This document shows, piece by piece, positions 28,576 to 43,418 of a DNA stretch of 64,000 bases. The notes beneath the pieces are model-generated. The model ran no database searches. It saw only the letters and a list, made by a program, of their open reading frames with translations, and was not told where the DNA came from. Each line of letters starts with the position of its first letter. Positions within the stretch are counted from its first letter, which is position 1. The translations under genes and the position numbers were made by a program. The DNA comes from Prunella strophiata (taxonomy: Eukaryota; Chordata; Aves; Passeriformes; Prunellidae), in the NCBI GenBank assembly GCA_036583965.1, contig JAZBQD010000014.1, forward strand, positions 46,278,990 to 46,342,989. The letters are read 5' to 3'.

Positions 28576-31500
28576 AGAGTTGTTGTAGCCTGAAGAAAAT
28601 TAAAGAATTAGTAAACAAGTTTGATAGTTACTATTAACATTGCTGTATTAGACAGATTTTAAGGTATTAATAAACAATTAGGAAGGCATTAGGCTACTAT
28701 CCCTATATATAAATACAATATATAATATTTAATTCAATAAGCTCTTTTTACATAAATATTTTTACTCATTCTATGTAAGTCAAATTTCCAGGAGCTCTGA
28801 GAAGGTATTTGGTACACTTGGTACTCTGAGTGAAGAATACGTACAAAGCTATCTTGAGCCACAAGCAGGTCATTTAAAGTATTCTTTCAACTTTTCATTT
28901 CATAATATGCATTGAGCATCAGCTGAAAACCCCTGTTTCTAAATAAAACTGATGTTTGAAGTACTTGCAGTCAATTTGCCTGCTTAATCTATTCCATCTC
29001 CAAGCCAAACCCTTCACTGGAATTTTCAAAGTGAGTTAATGTGATGGTTTACATTACTTTCAGAAAGGACAGCATGATATTTTTAGGACTGTGAATTAAA
29101 CTTAGGGGGTGCCAGTCTTTTGGATTTCATTTGGACAGACTGTGCTATCTTCCATAAAACCAAAGTTCTACAAGCTAAAATTCTTTTGTCATAGGATCTG
29201 CTGTCCTTTCCCTTGCAACAAAACCTCATTATGAATAACTGTATGATGTGTAGTATAATATATTACCAGAATTAGCGTATTACTGTTAAGATAAAATTAA
29301 TATGCACAAGTTTATCCAGGTCAGTGTCAGACCACGTGCTCAGGACACTAGTGATCCCTGCTTCAGGTAACTGTCACCCATAAACTCTGCTAGGTTAAAT
29401 CCAGGGTTTACAGTTTTTGCATAAAACAATGATAACTTGAGGGTGGGTACAAAATGAAAAGTGGATATTGTGTTATTTTTCAGCTCCAGTGGCATAGCCT
29501 ATATGCTGTTTGATGAACGAACCAAAAACTTCTGTTTTGCTGGAGAAAAATGTGAGCTCTATATAGGCCAAACAGGATTATCTTCTTAATGACAGCAATT
29601 TGCATTATTTTAATGGGATTTATTCCGAGTGGCTTGTAGTGGAGAATGAAAGAAACATCCTGGCTCGTTCAGCAAGATGTTCCCTGAATGAGTTCATGGG
29701 GTTATATGCAATACTGGCATTGTACAGGCACTGCTGTGAAACAAGGCTGAATTCAATGGCAGAAGCTAGAAGAATCGTGGAGGAATTGTTTCAGTCTCTT
29801 TGAACATAAGCAAACATTTCGTTTGTAAAAAGAATTCCTCAGACAGTTTTTTGCTTTAGACAAGGCAAGGAGAAACAAAGGCTACAAAATATGTTTTCTT
29901 GTGGGGAGCAGAATTCAGCACCTACAGGGTGCAGAGAGGGCTGGTCCTGCCCCAAAGGCAGAGTCTGGCTGACAGCCTCCTATTGATGCTGTTGCCTTCT
30001 CCACAGAGACAGAAAATAGGGTTGGGGAATACAAGTTAAGACACAAAAATTTTACTGTAAATGATTAAATTAATGATACCTTAGACTTGCCCTCTGCATA
30101 CCAAATAAGGATGAAATACTTCAGAGCTTTCTGATTAGAAGGGTCTAGTAGAAATGCACATTACCAGGAGAAATCTTGGCTCAAGAGTGATGCCCAACTG
30201 CCTGGCTGCCCAGAAGCTGCTCTGTCAACCCATGCAGTGAAGGTGAGGTGGTAATGCAAAGTCTCCACTATTAATATAAAAAGCAATACAATAAAAAAAT
30301 ATGCAGCTTAATGATAACAGTGTTTCAGATGTCATTTCATGCTTGCTGCATACCCACACATAGGCTAAGTCTTTGCATAACTTAGGCCAATATCTTTAAG
30401 TTGTGTCAAAAAGCACATGCTGCTTAGGAGCTTTGTGCTGGGCATGAGTATGCTGCATAGTAAAACAGCTAACCAGATAGCCTTAACTACAAAACCTTGC
30501 TATTTTGTGAACTATCATGCTCTTTTACACTTTTATTATGTTTTATATGTTTTATGTTTAATACATTTTTTAAAGATAAAGATCGAGACCAACATTTAAC
30601 ACATTATCATATGGTGCAATGTTATTACTAGCTAAAATAAACTGAATTTATGTCATTAAAGAAACTATATTAGAGAACTAAAGCTGAAGGCAGTTCTGGT
30701 ATAAACTCCTCCAGCTGTCTCTATAACCTGACCTACAAAATATTACAAATACTGAGCCCTGTTAATCTGAACAGAAATATCATCTGCATTACACCTTTCA
30801 GCATTTGAATAACTGACAACTATTTGTTTTGAATGGATGTATCTAATTTAAAGAAACATCAGTATGAAATACAAGCCTTTAAAATTAGCTCTGTGTCTTA
30901 AATTACTATAAGACATGACTGGCAGCTGGCTGACTCTGAAATCCCCAGAGGAAGTTTTCCTTCTGAAGCAATCTTAACAACTGTATCAATGAAGTGTAGC
31001 AATAATCAAGAATGATATTTTCATAGATTATCTCCTCTTGTTTGATAACCAGGCAAAGTGTTCATGCCTTGATAGGGACCTACTGAAGAACTACAGGACA
31101 ATTAAATATTCAAAGACATCACATAAATATTCTGTACTCCCTGACCATCATACAGTTTTATTCACTGTAAAAAAGAAAAAAAAAAAGCTTCAGGGCACAG
31201 TCTTGAGTTACTCTCACAAAAGCAAAGAGAAAATACTATGAAAGGGTAAGCTACTGAACAGAGCTAACCTGTCAGGTATTTTGGATATGGCTCAGAGTAT
31301 CATATACTATGATGGTGCCAGCTATTTTGCACAAAGAAACAAATTTTTCAAAACTGCAGAAAGAAATAATGTTGACACTTCCTTTTATTATTGAATGATA
31401 AGTAAAAATACAACTTGCAGACTGAAAGAGGGAAAATTATTGCTTGGATTAGTGAAAGGGCCCCTTTCTTGGTTAAAACAGAAGTTCTGTTGATAAAAGA

Positions 31501-34500
31501 CTGTCTTAATTTATCAAGAGAGGACAGGGCAAAATTATGAATGAGAATAGGAGCATTGTTGTGAGAATGTGGATGGCTTGGCCAATTGAATTCTGAATTC
31601 AGTGCAGCTCTTCAGATAAACTGAAAAATTCCACCTTCCCATAAGTTCCAGCTTTTAATCTAAAAACATTACTTTTTTTCCCCCATGTACTATTTACTTA
31701 AATAATAACTTGTTTTAGTGCTTCTCAAATAATAACTTGTTTTAGTGCTTCTGGAGTTAAAAATGTTCTGAATTACTAAAAAGTATGTTCTGTACTTCTA
31801 TTGGGCTAAAAAGAAAGCCCAGGCAACCACATTGGCCAAGTTATACCAACCACATTAGACTGCTGGAGAGGGTGAAACTCATGGCACCAAGAAATTATTC
31901 TACTGTACAGTAGATATTGTAGTAAAGGAGCCAGAGAGGACTAAACCCATGAATCAAACATTCTTCATGTTGAAGAGCATGAAGCACCTCTTTTAATGAA
32001 TAAGACTCTATGAATTGGCCTGAAAACTAAAAATATTACCTGTACTTCAACCTTTAGCTAGAGGTCATTTTGGGCTGATCTGGTGACTTTTTGAGGAATA
32101 AATTTCTTGTACCTCTCCTAATGTACTCAGAATAGCATAGACAATCCTGTAATTCCCCTGGCATAGAATCTTTCACTGGCATGAAGTAAGGATCTGCATC
32201 ACAAAATACAATTCCATATTAGTAGCAAAATCCTTTGTGTGGAGTCAGCAGAAGCGACTATGAAAATCTGAGTTTGCAACAGAATTGTGACAAGACTGAG
32301 CTAGCTGTTACCTCTTGAAAATATTAATGTCAGGCTCTCAGTCTTCAGTTTGCTTGTTTCCTGTTTCCTTCAAGAACTATTTTAGGTAATGCAGTTCTCT
32401 GCAGTTTGCTTTAGCTAAAGCAGAGATCCCAAGAATTATGAGAAAACTCAGAGAAGGACATGATCAGCCAAATCACCTAAATGGTGGGGTTTGGGTCTGC
32501 TGCTCATCTTGGATGCCAGTTATACTTGCATGATCTCCCCATTACCTCTGCTGCACATGTGCCCAGAGTACATCACACTTGCATCAGGGAATCCTCTCTA
32601 ATCACACATTTTACATTTGTGGACAGGTGAGGAAATTATATTTTGGTTTGACAGGACTTCATCCTTGAGATTATGGTCCAGATCATATTTGTTACTCCAT
32701 GAAATTGCTTTCCTTGGTTAAACTGCAGGCAGCCACTTAAGACTGTACCAGAGCCTCTGACAGAAACACAAAACATGCTCAGTGCATCCTCTGTGGGCTG
32801 GGTTGCATTTTTCAAGGCTGAACAGGGCACTTACACACTCTGTCCTTGGGCAGGATGAGGCAGCTGTGTAAATCAAGTATCATTAAGTAGCAGTAGTGGT
32901 GTCTTATAACACAGAACAGGAGAAGCAATCATGAAACATGGGAGCTGGTTTGGTTTTAGCTGCAGATGCAAGCAGGGACTGCACAGAGCACACAAACAAG
33001 AATCTATGAGAAAGGTATGATAAAGTCTAGTGCCATTTAGTGTGACAGTGGCATAAAAAATGTAGGACAGAGGACATCTGTGATGTCTCTTTGTGCCTAT
33101 ACTACTAAGGATACCTTTCAAAAACTTGCCAGTAAGCAGATATTCACATTTTTCAGAGTTGTAAGGATGCCTGTAAAAAAATTATCTGTTTCATCGTATC
33201 TGTAAAAATGGTTCATTTTTAATGGTAATATTTTAAATAATGAATCCCTTTCAGAGCAGGGAATAAGCAAAGACATTTTCCATTTGGTTATTCATCCTCT
33301 TTATTTGGAGCTGCCATGTAGGAATTCAAATTAAATTAATCTAAAGTGACTGTTTTTTAATATAGAACAATTAAAGTACACATATAAAATTATTCTCCTT
33401 ATGACTTACAAACATATAATCCATATCAGAATGATGCTAATTCTATATTTCTGCTGCTATCTTACATCTTTCCTTTCAGTTGTTAGCCTGAGAAAAAATT
33501 AATTTGTTTTCCCAGTATGATTTCAAATTAAATATTAAGTAGTTGATTTATCAGAGAACTTAATGTGTTGTTTCCAAACAGTCTCCTTTTGCTTGAAACA
33601 AATTTAATGCAGGAACAGAAAAATGTATATTAGTCATCAAAATCTTTTTATAGATGAGTTTAAAGTGCTATCAACTAAAGGATTCTTATGATGCAGACTA
33701 AATTTCAGACCAATTGTGCAGAACAGAATTAGTAGAGGATGTATTAAATAGCCAGAGGTAACTGAAAATGAGGAAAGGTAAAAATTTGCATTTGGTTTAT
33801 GATAGAAATTCAATATAAACATTTATCTTTACTAACTTGGGGTGATCCAAAGCCAATTTTTTATTTTGAGGCCAAAAACTAAAAACTGACTGCTTAGTTT
33901 AGGCAAGTGAGATTCTGAATATGTCAGATTTTTAAACTTGGAAATAATCCTGACTTCAAATGTTACTATATCAGTGCAGTCTCCTAGTGTGAAGAGGGAA
34001 AGCTGATTTTGTTGTGGGTTGTTTTTCGGTGTTTTTTCGGTGGGTGAGACATGAAAACTGTGTCTGGGCTGAATGTGGATATTCTTTGCACCAGAACTCA
34101 AGGTCTCTCTCCCTTAATCCTTCACCTCAAGGGATCTGACAGGCTGCTCAGTAGTTTCCTTACAGCCTCTGAATCCAGATCTATGCCTTTGGCACAAGAT
34201 AGACGAGAACTTTTCTGAGGCTTAACACCCATCAATATCCTTCTAACGCTGGAGCTAGCCTCATGGTTTCCTTTCAACCAAGCACTGCTTCTGTAAAACC
34301 AGTCTAACAGTCACCATGCCTGCTCAGGAAGAAGGAGTCTCAAGTTTTGGGCTCTCCTCAGCCTCAGTGATACTAGTCCCCACACAGACCAAAGGCAGAG
34401 CTGGAGAAATATCCTCATTTTTCTTGCTCTTTATCAATTTCATATTCAACCAGGACTGGATGGAAAGCAACACATTCTCTCCCCCTCAGCCATCTGTGAC

Positions 34501-37500
34501 AGATACTGCCAAGGCCAGGAATCTGAGTTGGGATTTCTCCTGCTGCAGTTGTAATACTGTGTTCAGTACTGAAATAAACTGTTGTTGCAACTCTGCATTA
34601 AGCTTGGCCTAAACCCACATAATGGAGAAGGTCTGGGAAAGCCATGGACAGCTTGTCTGTGAGTCTTAACTGGGAAAGGGTGTGAGACATACCTGTTTTT
34701 TTTAGTCTGGGCAGCATCATTGTAGTTTGAATATTGTTTGGATATTGCAAAATATTAACCTTGCTGTTTTGGTTTTTTTGTCATCATCAGAAACATGAAA
34801 GTGAAGGTGTTGATAGATTGTCTAAGAACCCAGGCATAGCTTTGAAGGCTGCACCATTAGAATGAAGTGCTTCAGTTCCACTGACATCCAATGCCATGTC
34901 TCCATATGCTTTGTGGGTCTGCACTAGCTCCTCCATGAGCACCATAAGACACCTGGACAAGTTTTGTGGTCATGGGTTCATCAGCAATTTGGACCTAGCT
35001 CTACATCCTAGACTAATATTCATCAAAATTCAGATCCCTCTGCTTAAATTCTGTGTCAGCAGTTGCTTGTCAAAACATCAAGATTCCCAGATTTTGTCTA
35101 CTGTCTTTTGGACTGAGCAAAAAGCTACACTACCTGTACAGTACTGCTGTAAATTTAGTTTGCAGAGCTTGTTGAAATCCTTTGGGATAAAAAATCCTCT
35201 GTAAATGTGGGTATTTTATCAGTATGCAAGAGAGAAAATATATTTAGGTACAAAGTAAATACCTCCAGGGTGCTAAGCAAAGGTTAACTATCACTGCCAG
35301 TCAAGCTGGGACAGTGACAAATGACCTGAAAGAAGGACATACTCTAAAGGCAAGAGAAGATGCTCTAAGGTTGCATGAAGTATTGAAAACAGACTCTTGA
35401 GCCCTTTTGTTTTATGGGTCTTTCTTATTTGTAGGAGTGATACCACCAAGAGGGTGATATGCTTGTTCCTCCCTCAGAATCCTCATGGCCAAAGAGCATC
35501 AAAACCCATTAGAGATCTCATAGGAATATGTGGAGTGTTTGCCAGTAATGATAAAGTTGAGAACTAAGAGAGTTTTGTAGGCTGTGAATTATAAATGGTC
35601 CTTTGTGGGTTTTCCATCTAATGTCTCTATTCAAAAATGTATTGACTGTAAGCAAATTAGATGAGGATCCAGCATTTAGTGACACTTTCTTGTGGAGGGC
35701 AAATCTCTCTCATCAACTAAAGGCTTTGCCAGAATTGCTATTATATTTAATGAACCAGAAAATAATATACAGCCAGGTTAATATTCTTCCAAAAAATTCT
35801 ATTATAGGCCACAGTGAGGGGAAAGGACACTGTATCAGTGTCATGTGGTGGGAGGTCAATTACTGTGCAAAAACATTTCACCACCTTATATTTAGTGCTC
35901 AAAACTTCATCTGGCTTGCACTAATTGGAAGGCAGCCTGCATGTGAAATGCAGGGATGCTTGCAGTGGGTTACTGCATTGCAATGTTATCTTTGCATTTT
36001 TGCCATTTCCAAACTAACAAACACTGATGGCTTTGCCCTTTTAGTTATAATAACCTGCTTCAAAACCCCAACAATGCCCTTGCTAGGGGACTAAGTTATT
36101 TTAATGGAGAAATTTAATTAAGATTGCCCCCCATTTTTCATTTTTGCAAGCTGGTGCACTTCTGACTTTGTGCTGAGATATTGTGGAAAAATACACTTTC
36201 CCCAAAAAGGAGAGCTTGACTAGACATGTGAAATATTAAATGTTTTAGGACATTTTGTTCTTATAAGATTAGAAAATAATTCTGCTGATACAAATGATTA
36301 AAGTAGGGTATGATAAATACATGGTTCAGATAAATACCAAGCTCTAAGATGATTATCTTATCTGACCTCCTCTGTTTCTTTTGTTCACTTGGCCCTGCAC
36401 AGCAGTGGTAGCAATGAGGGGCCAAGACATAGGATCCTTTCTTTAATTTAGACTATTTTTATAATATTTTGTCACTGTGGAACCACTCAGTCCCAACAGG
36501 ACTCCAGTATTAAAACACTACATTTCTAACCCTCCCTGTGAACACATGAACCCCATAAGGGACTTTGTTAGACTTGCTGTTTGATCAGCCCTTCTGCTGA
36601 CCTATACCAGGCTGATCTTTCAGCTAAACAAATTCTTTTTTTCCTAGATGGGATTAAGCAGTAGCCTCAAATAAAAAAGTTTCTCTAGTTTTTCAAGCTT
36701 AATAGTCTTTGCACAAATTTGTTTTGAGTGCTTCTCTCTGCTTTTCTAAATCTTGATCAATTTTTCACACTTCCTCAGCCAGAAATTGGTCACAGTATTA
36801 TGGGAGCAGTCACATCCATACCAAATGTGAAAGTGAGATGGTCTCTTTACTCCTCTTCCACATGGCTTTGTTTAAATACTGAAGGATTTCATTTAGTCCC
36901 TTCAGCCACAATTGTGCTCTGACAACTGGTTACCTGGGCAGTAAGTCATCATCAGGGTGATTATTCATTAGTACACAGCTCCTGATCTTTCAGTATGAGC
37001 CAATAAACTGAACAGAAATGCATATTGTTTGCTTGTGCCTGTTCAAAAACACAATCCCAATTCTATTAGTGATCTGTCAGCCTCATTGTTTACTGCTCCC
37101 TCATGGTTTACTGCTCCCTTTATTCCTGCACACTTTCCCCATCATGATTTGTTTTTCTTCCATATCACTGATAAAAATCGAAATCATCTGAGGCCAAGAA
37201 TAAACCCTTGCAGGGTGTGGTAATTTTTTCTATTTGATGAAATTTCAGAGTCTACAGCGTCACACTGTCAGTGCAGTTTCAATAGCTTTAATCAGTTATT
37301 TTTGTATCCTGTTTCTTAAGCAGAAGGTTGTATAAGTCTAGGTCAAGTGATGTACCTAAGTGCAAGTATGTCACACCTGCAATATTCCATTTAATGATTA
37401 GATTTGTAATTGAGTAAGAAGTATTGGAGTATGGATCAATTAATTTTTTAAATTGGAATTAATAATTAATTAATCCTATCATGAATCCTGTCATTGGGAC

Positions 37501-38102
37501 TAATTATTGTCTAGGTTTTTCTATCTGTTCCTTATCTACTCTGATACCAGATTAATCAGTTTGTAACTTAAGAAAACACTTAGAATTATTCACCCCAGCA
37601 TAAACTCTTTTTGCAGATTGTGGGCCAAGATTATTAGCAATTATTTTAGAGGACTATCAGGTAGGCTACAACCCAGTGCAGACATCTCTTAGCAAAGAGT
37701 TATAATCTCTAAGATATTACCCCAAATTCTTTCATGCTTGGTCTCCCTTTGGTTTTCAGCCTTCCCCAGGAGAGGATTTTGTGCTCTTGATCTTGATAGA
37801 ACAGGGCAGAAGGTCAGCAGAGAGTTTCTGGGCCCACTAATCAGTGATCTCTCACTTTGCTCAGTTTGTAGGCATTCCTGGTTGCCTCTGTGTTAATTTG
37901 ATACACTCCCTAATGATACATTGACACTCCTATGAATCAACAAGTATGAAATAGTTGCCTCATCTATAGCCATTCCAATGCCTAAATTATGGCCATTTTG
38001 ATGGTCATTTTGGTTAAGTCAAGGGTAAAGAGTCATTGACTTTGCTGGCAGTTTGCCCAGATGATACTCCACATCCTCAACTGTATATTGATTTCACTAT
38101 TA
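28576..38102. other. AT-rich intergenic DNA, no gene recognised
   Basis: About 9.5 kb with no supportable gene. It contains a 27-bp tandem duplication (31700-31753). A 163-codon open frame at 35603-36094 (+) and a 102-codon one at 34896-35204 (+) have no recognised domain, signal peptide or splice context. Their lengths are near what AT-rich DNA of this size yields by chance. Confidence 0.55.
31700..31753 (+). repeat. Tandem duplication of a 27-bp unit
   Basis: Two adjacent copies beginning AAATAATAACTTGTTTTAGT (31700-31726 and 31727-31753), identical at 26 of 27 positions (last base C versus G). This is probably a recent replication-slippage duplication in non-coding DNA. Confidence 0.9.
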
Positions 38103-38170
38103 TCGCAGAATCATGGAATATGCTGAGGCACCCATCAGGATCATTCAGTCTAACTCCTAATATCAGAGGA
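38103..38170 (-). mobile_element. CR1 3'-end fragment, antisense
   Basis: 'cagaatcatggaatatgctg', 'cccatcaggatcatt' and 'agtctaactcct' match the antisense CR1 3' terminus. Only about 70 bases are recognisable; the rest is absent or decayed. Confidence 0.7.
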
Positions 38171-40237
38171 CCTATGGCAAATAATGCCTTAGCCTATAAT
38201 GGGTAAACATCCAAATACCTGACTTTTCTTCTTTCTTTTTTTAAAAAAAGTAATGCCATTCTATTTCTAAAGAAAAGCTGTAAATGGCTCTAAATTTAAT
38301 AGATTTATTATTAATCTTTCACCTCATGTATCCCTAAAGTGTTAGATGCCCATAATTTCTAGCAAAATGAAAGTTTAATTTAATAACTATACTTAAAATT
38401 GTACTTAATTTTGGTGTGTTGAGGATCTCAAGATTAAATTCAGTGAGGCCAATTCAATTAGATATACTGCAGACCTCAGTGAAGATGCCAGCTTCTGGAG
38501 AACATAGATATTAATCACGATGAGCCACATCATGTCCTCTGAGTTAGCTAAATTCACACATAGAGCTGGACTTAAACTGATGTTCTTGAGGACAAGACCT
38601 TCCACTCCTTTAGTGATTAAATGATGATAACAATTCTATCAGTGAGAAATTAGTTAAGACAAATTTGACTATCCAAACCTGGAAAGGAACATTGTAAAGA
38701 CTTTGTGTCTGCAGGTATTCAGATAGAAAAAAAATCCTAAAGATCTCAAGTCATAACATTAGCATCCACCAAAATGTGGCTGGATGATGGAGATAATTAC
38801 ATAAACACTGGGAAAAAAAAAAAAAAAAGTAACTCCTTCAGTGATTTCTCATCAATGGTTTCTTCTTTGGCAATCCTATCTGAAAGGACTCTCAGAAATA
38901 AGTTTAAATGTTCCTCAGTGTATTTGTACAGCCTGTGAATATCCAATGCACAGTGAGAATGAAAGAGAAGAAATCTTCACCTTGCAGAGATAAGAGTCCC
39001 CATTTAGAGTTTTTAGATCAATTTTTAAGGAAAGAGTAAAATAAGTAAACTTTGGAATGCTGTAGAGAAAATTTAGATTATCTAACAAAACACTGAAATA
39101 AAAACAAGCAACTCAAGTCTCTGATCTATTTTTACTTTAAGACACAGATGAAGGGCCACATCTTCTTCATAAGTTATCTTTCAAAAGCATCCCTAATCCA
39201 TGGTCCTAAAATCAGATCCTATCACTTACCTAACCAGGACATGTGGTGGAAACATTGTATTCCAATTTTATTCCAGCTTGTATTCTGTGAAGAAGAGGTA
39301 TTTGAATTATAGCTGCTGTCTTTTAAATTTTACAAAATAAAATATTGGGGAAATTCAGTTTGTTAAGGGAAAAGCAGCTTTTGAGAATGATCTTGATACA
39401 TATATATGCAGATCAGCCAAGCTGACCCATGCTATCCATTTGGATCTGAAGTGAAATTAAAACATGCTATTAAACTTGGCCATCTGCACTAAGGATGCTA
39501 AGGGAACCTGCTAATTATTATTAGCTCTATCATATACTGCAGTGTTGGCATCAGTATTTCATAACTAGCCTCAGAGAGTAAAATGTATAATAATTTCTTT
39601 TTCCTCCTACTTGCACAGCAGTCAACTGCCTAGGATACTTATAGGAATCTGAATTTTGTAGTGCCAAGATAATTTTTTTCCCCAATCAGTGGAGAAAGGA
39701 CAGTGGCTCTTCTGTGTCATTATTTACTTTGTATCTTCTTTCCCATATATGTATCAGTCCTGCAAACATTTATGCAGATAATCAATTTTTATGCTTTCCA
39801 TAACCTAAATTAAATTTATGAAATATTTTCAGAATTTCCCACTATTTCTAGATGCTTGCTTAGCTGCTGCTTCTTATTAGCAAGATAGAAAAAATGTTAT
39901 GGAAACTTTTTCTTCATAGTACATTTTGGCTTCATTTAGTGCCCCCAAAACCATAGAGAAGCTCTCACAGGCTTCAATATATACTGGCTCAAGCCCTGAG
40001 GGAATAATTCAGGAGTTCTGTTTCTGTGATCAGACATTCACTCATATGAGGATCACTGCTTCCCTTTTGCTGCCATTTTGTTTGTTTTGATCCATTCTCC
40101 TTAGTCTGCTGGTATTCAAATGACCTTTCTTTCAACTACAGCAATACAAGATATTTATTCCCAAGTCATCATTTCAGTTCTTTTCAAAATTGGCAGCTAC
40201 TATCCTGATAACATTGAATTGCACTCTGAATTCTTCT
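38171..40237. other. Intergenic DNA, no gene recognised
   Basis: Nothing coding seen. It includes a 16-A run (38813-38828). The sequence is AT-rich with many stops in all frames. Confidence 0.6.
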
Positions 40238-40905
40238 CACACTGGCACAGGCTGGGGGCTGACTGGCTGGAAAGCTGCTCTGCAGAAAAGACCCTTGGGA
40301 TCCTTGTGGACCCCAAACTGAACACGGCCCGGCAATAAGCTCCTGCAGAAAACAGAATCCAGAGCTGCTCTAGGAGAATCCTTGTAAGCAGGATGAAGGA
40401 AGTGATCCTTCCTGTCTACCCAGTACTGGAGAGACACATCTGGCATGTTGGGTCCAGCACTGGAATCCTCATTACAAGGGACATGGACATATTGGAGACA
40501 GTTCAACAAAGAGCCACAAAGACAATTAAGAACACCTGATATATAGGGAGAGACTGAGAGAGATGGAACTGCTTAAAGGGGGATCTTATCAGTGTGTATA
40601 AATGCCTCAGGCATGGGGGAGTAAAGAAGTCAGTCAGACTCTTCACTGTGCCAGGATGAAGATCAATGGGCATAAATTGAAAATCAGGAAATACAACTTA
40701 AAAATAAGAAGAAACTTTCTTATTGTAAGGGCTGTCAAAGCAAGGAACAATTTGCCCAAAGAGGTTGTGGACCTCCATCCTTGGAAGCACTCAAAACCTG
40801 ACTGAATGTGGCTCTGAGCAACCTTCTATAGCTGACCCTTCATGGAGCAGATGTTTGCACTAGATAATCTCCAGAGGTTCCTTCTAACCTCATATTTTCC
40901 ATCAT
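40238..40905 (+). mobile_element. CR1 LINE 3' fragment, sense orientation
   Basis: Reads in CR1 sense: 'tggctggaaagctgctctgc', 'cttgtggaccccaaactgaa', 'gtgtgtataaatgcctcag', 'cacaaagacaattaa', ending 'gataatctccagaggttcc', the CR1 3' end. It is the only large copy pointing right. A residual 67-codon frame (40602-40805) still shows ORF2 C-terminal traits such as KINGHKLKIRKYNLKIRRNF and NNLPKEVVD. Other parts are broken by stops and indels, and the 5' side is truncated, as is usual for CR1. Confidence 0.87.
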
Positions 40906-41790
40906 TTACTTCAATAGAAAACTACTTTGTGGAGAAGGTATTGCAATGATTCTTAAATCCTTGAATCCAATTCCATGCACACATATTACTGAGAGTAATA
41001 TCTGCCATCAGAAATAGGAATGATGTGTTGTTACTGTATTTGCAAGACTCAGCCTTTCATGAACTCAAGAAATTAACTTCTAACAAGTCCATGCTTTCAA
41101 TTAAGTGTTGTGGGTTGTTCTTTAACAGAGCTTAGTACAACACAACATTCTATATACACTTCACTGCTTAGACAGGTTTGATGGAAGGTGGGAATCAATA
41201 ATTTAAGTTCTTTTAAAAATATGCATAAGTACATCACAGAGAATATAAAAACTTCAAAAAAAGGTGATATTATTATTTAATGCCTTGTTGATGAGGTTTA
41301 TTTTGGTAAGCTTTTGACAGCACAAGGTAACATATCATCCTTGCGTTGACACAAACACTATCAAAATATGAAAGGATGTACAGCAGAAAAAGAACTGCAT
41401 CTAAAATAGATTTTTGAGAGAGCAAATTATTTATTTTTCCTTCCCAATAGTTAGGTGTTTTTGTTGTTGTTGTTAGAATGTTGCCAAACACCTTTAAGCA
41501 AAATTAAAAAGAATTTTTGTTGTAGTAGGTCGTCCTTTCCAGGGCGAATTCTGTTCAGAATTCTCAATTTTTTTTCCACCTTCCATTCTATGCTGGAAAA
41601 TAGAATGGCATTTGAGATGGGGATTAATTTCTTTATTTTTCCATTGGTTTTGCAGTTTAGCTGCTTTCATTACTCACTACACTGTGTACACTGTGCTATT
41701 CATTTTTACATTGGAGACCAAGGTCTTTTACTATTTTTCCCCTCTGTTTTTCCTTTGTTTGGTTTGCAATAAGCAAACTCTCTCTCTGAG

Positions 41791-41804
41791 AGCTCCAGAG
41801 GGCA
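41791..41804 (+). promoter_or_regulatory. Candidate CTCF-core match
   Basis: AGCTCCAGAGGGCAG contains the AGRKGGCRS half of the CTCF core perfectly (AGAGGGCAG), but only part of the preceding CCASY. It has the same strand sense as the candidate at 9472. Weak evidence, by eye only. Confidence 0.25.
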
Positions 41805-43390
41805 GTGTTGTGGTTCTCTTGGCTCTGCCTGGATATTTTTTGGGAACCAGGAGGCTGAATGTTATTTACTGAATGTTATTTACAGACTTGCTTGAATGGC
41901 TTAAGTCTTAATTCACAATTGCCTTGGATACATACACTTTGTGGTTGGGGTTCTTGCAACAAACAAATTAGCTGAATTTGGGAACATACTATGATCTTCA
42001 AGGTTTTTAAAATGCTGTTAGATGAAATAAATTTAAAAAATAGAGGTAAAAATCTCAGTCATCTTAAATAGTGCTATGCCAGATTCACCATGAGGGTTCA
42101 ATGGGCTGGAATATTCATTTCCCTCCTTGTATCATGCTGCAAGGAAAGGAGGAAAGAAGTCATTCCCACGAGGGTGCAAGGCAATGCAGTTCGCCCTCTC
42201 CCTCAGGAGTTCTGCAAAAGAGCAGTTTTCAGTTCCAGTTAAGGCCTCTCAGGAGCACACTGTGAGAAAGCCTGCAGGGAAAGCATCAAACTACACACCT
42301 CCTTCAAGTGTGGTCTCTCACACCTTCTCTCCTACTTCTCCTGCCTCAATAAGGTGTACACCAGAATTGCTGCAGACCTGGAATATACAGGATCACCAGG
42401 TCCAATTGCTACTGTCCTCCAGACTCATTGAATATTTTCAGACTGCATTTTTTCTCATTTTTCAAGCATGTTTCACATGGACACTTCGTCTGCATCTCAA
42501 CTGACTGTGTGATGTACAGAATAGGCACTAACAAATGGTTCCATTCCAGCAGCATTTCAAACTACCACACTCTCCCACTCAGATCCACATGTCTACCTGT
42601 CCATGCATTTCTTCTGCTCCTTGCCCCTAACCCCCATGTCTCTTGTCATCTGTCCACACCACCTCTCTTTCCTGACCACTTGCACTGCTCCTGGGTACTC
42701 TGCCTTCTGACATTCTAATTCTTGTCATCTGTATGTCCTCATCTTTCAGATTAAAGTCCAATGTCCATCATCTTTCTCCTGCTGCAGTTCTTCCCTCTGC
42801 CCTCCTTGCAGTGGCCATGGTTTATTCTTTCTTTGGTCCTCAGAGACGACTCTTGCTGTTCAGGGTGCTACTTGGGTTAGAGGAATGAGCAATGGCAACA
42901 AACCTAGGAGTATTCTAACTCATTAACCAGTTACCTAAGGACATCCTATGCCACCACAGCTCTCAAGTGCAGAAGCACTTGTTTATCCTCTCAGACTGTA
43001 GAAATCACCTTGTGAGCTGTGTGTAGTTTACAGCCAAAGCTTGAACTGTTTGGATGCAAGCCTGCATTCAGAAGGACACTTTCAAGAGCTGGCACGCCAC
43101 CTTTTTTAAGCATGCCCTTCAAGCAGTAGCAATTGGACAGGTGTAACCCCCATAGAACAGCTTGAACTCACCAGACATCCCAGAATACCAGTTTGTTTGG
43201 ATTCTTTGCAAGTGATATGTATAGGAAGGTACCATGGGATGGTCATTGGGAGCTGAAATGAGAGCCTGTGACAAGGGGCATAGAATATTTTGCACTTTAG
43301 GTTGCTCTTGAGCCTCCATACCACTGAACATTGAAGACAGACTAAAGAGTGGGTGCTGCAAATCTTTACAGATTTAAGTGGTCCTGGCAG

Positions 43391-43418
43391 GGTAAATCAC
43401 TGGGGGTAAATCACTGGG
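43391..43418 (+). repeat. Tandem duplication of a 14-bp unit
   Basis: GGTAAATCACTGGG occurs twice with no spacer. Probable slippage duplication. Confidence 0.88.

Noticed and set aside
29600..29803. 67-codon frame with plausible amino-acid composition
   Set aside because: No recognised family, no conserved splice borders, and length well within chance.
35603..36094. 163-codon open frame on the plus strand
   Set aside because: No recognised domain, no codon or splice support, AT-rich surroundings; this length is near chance for the window.
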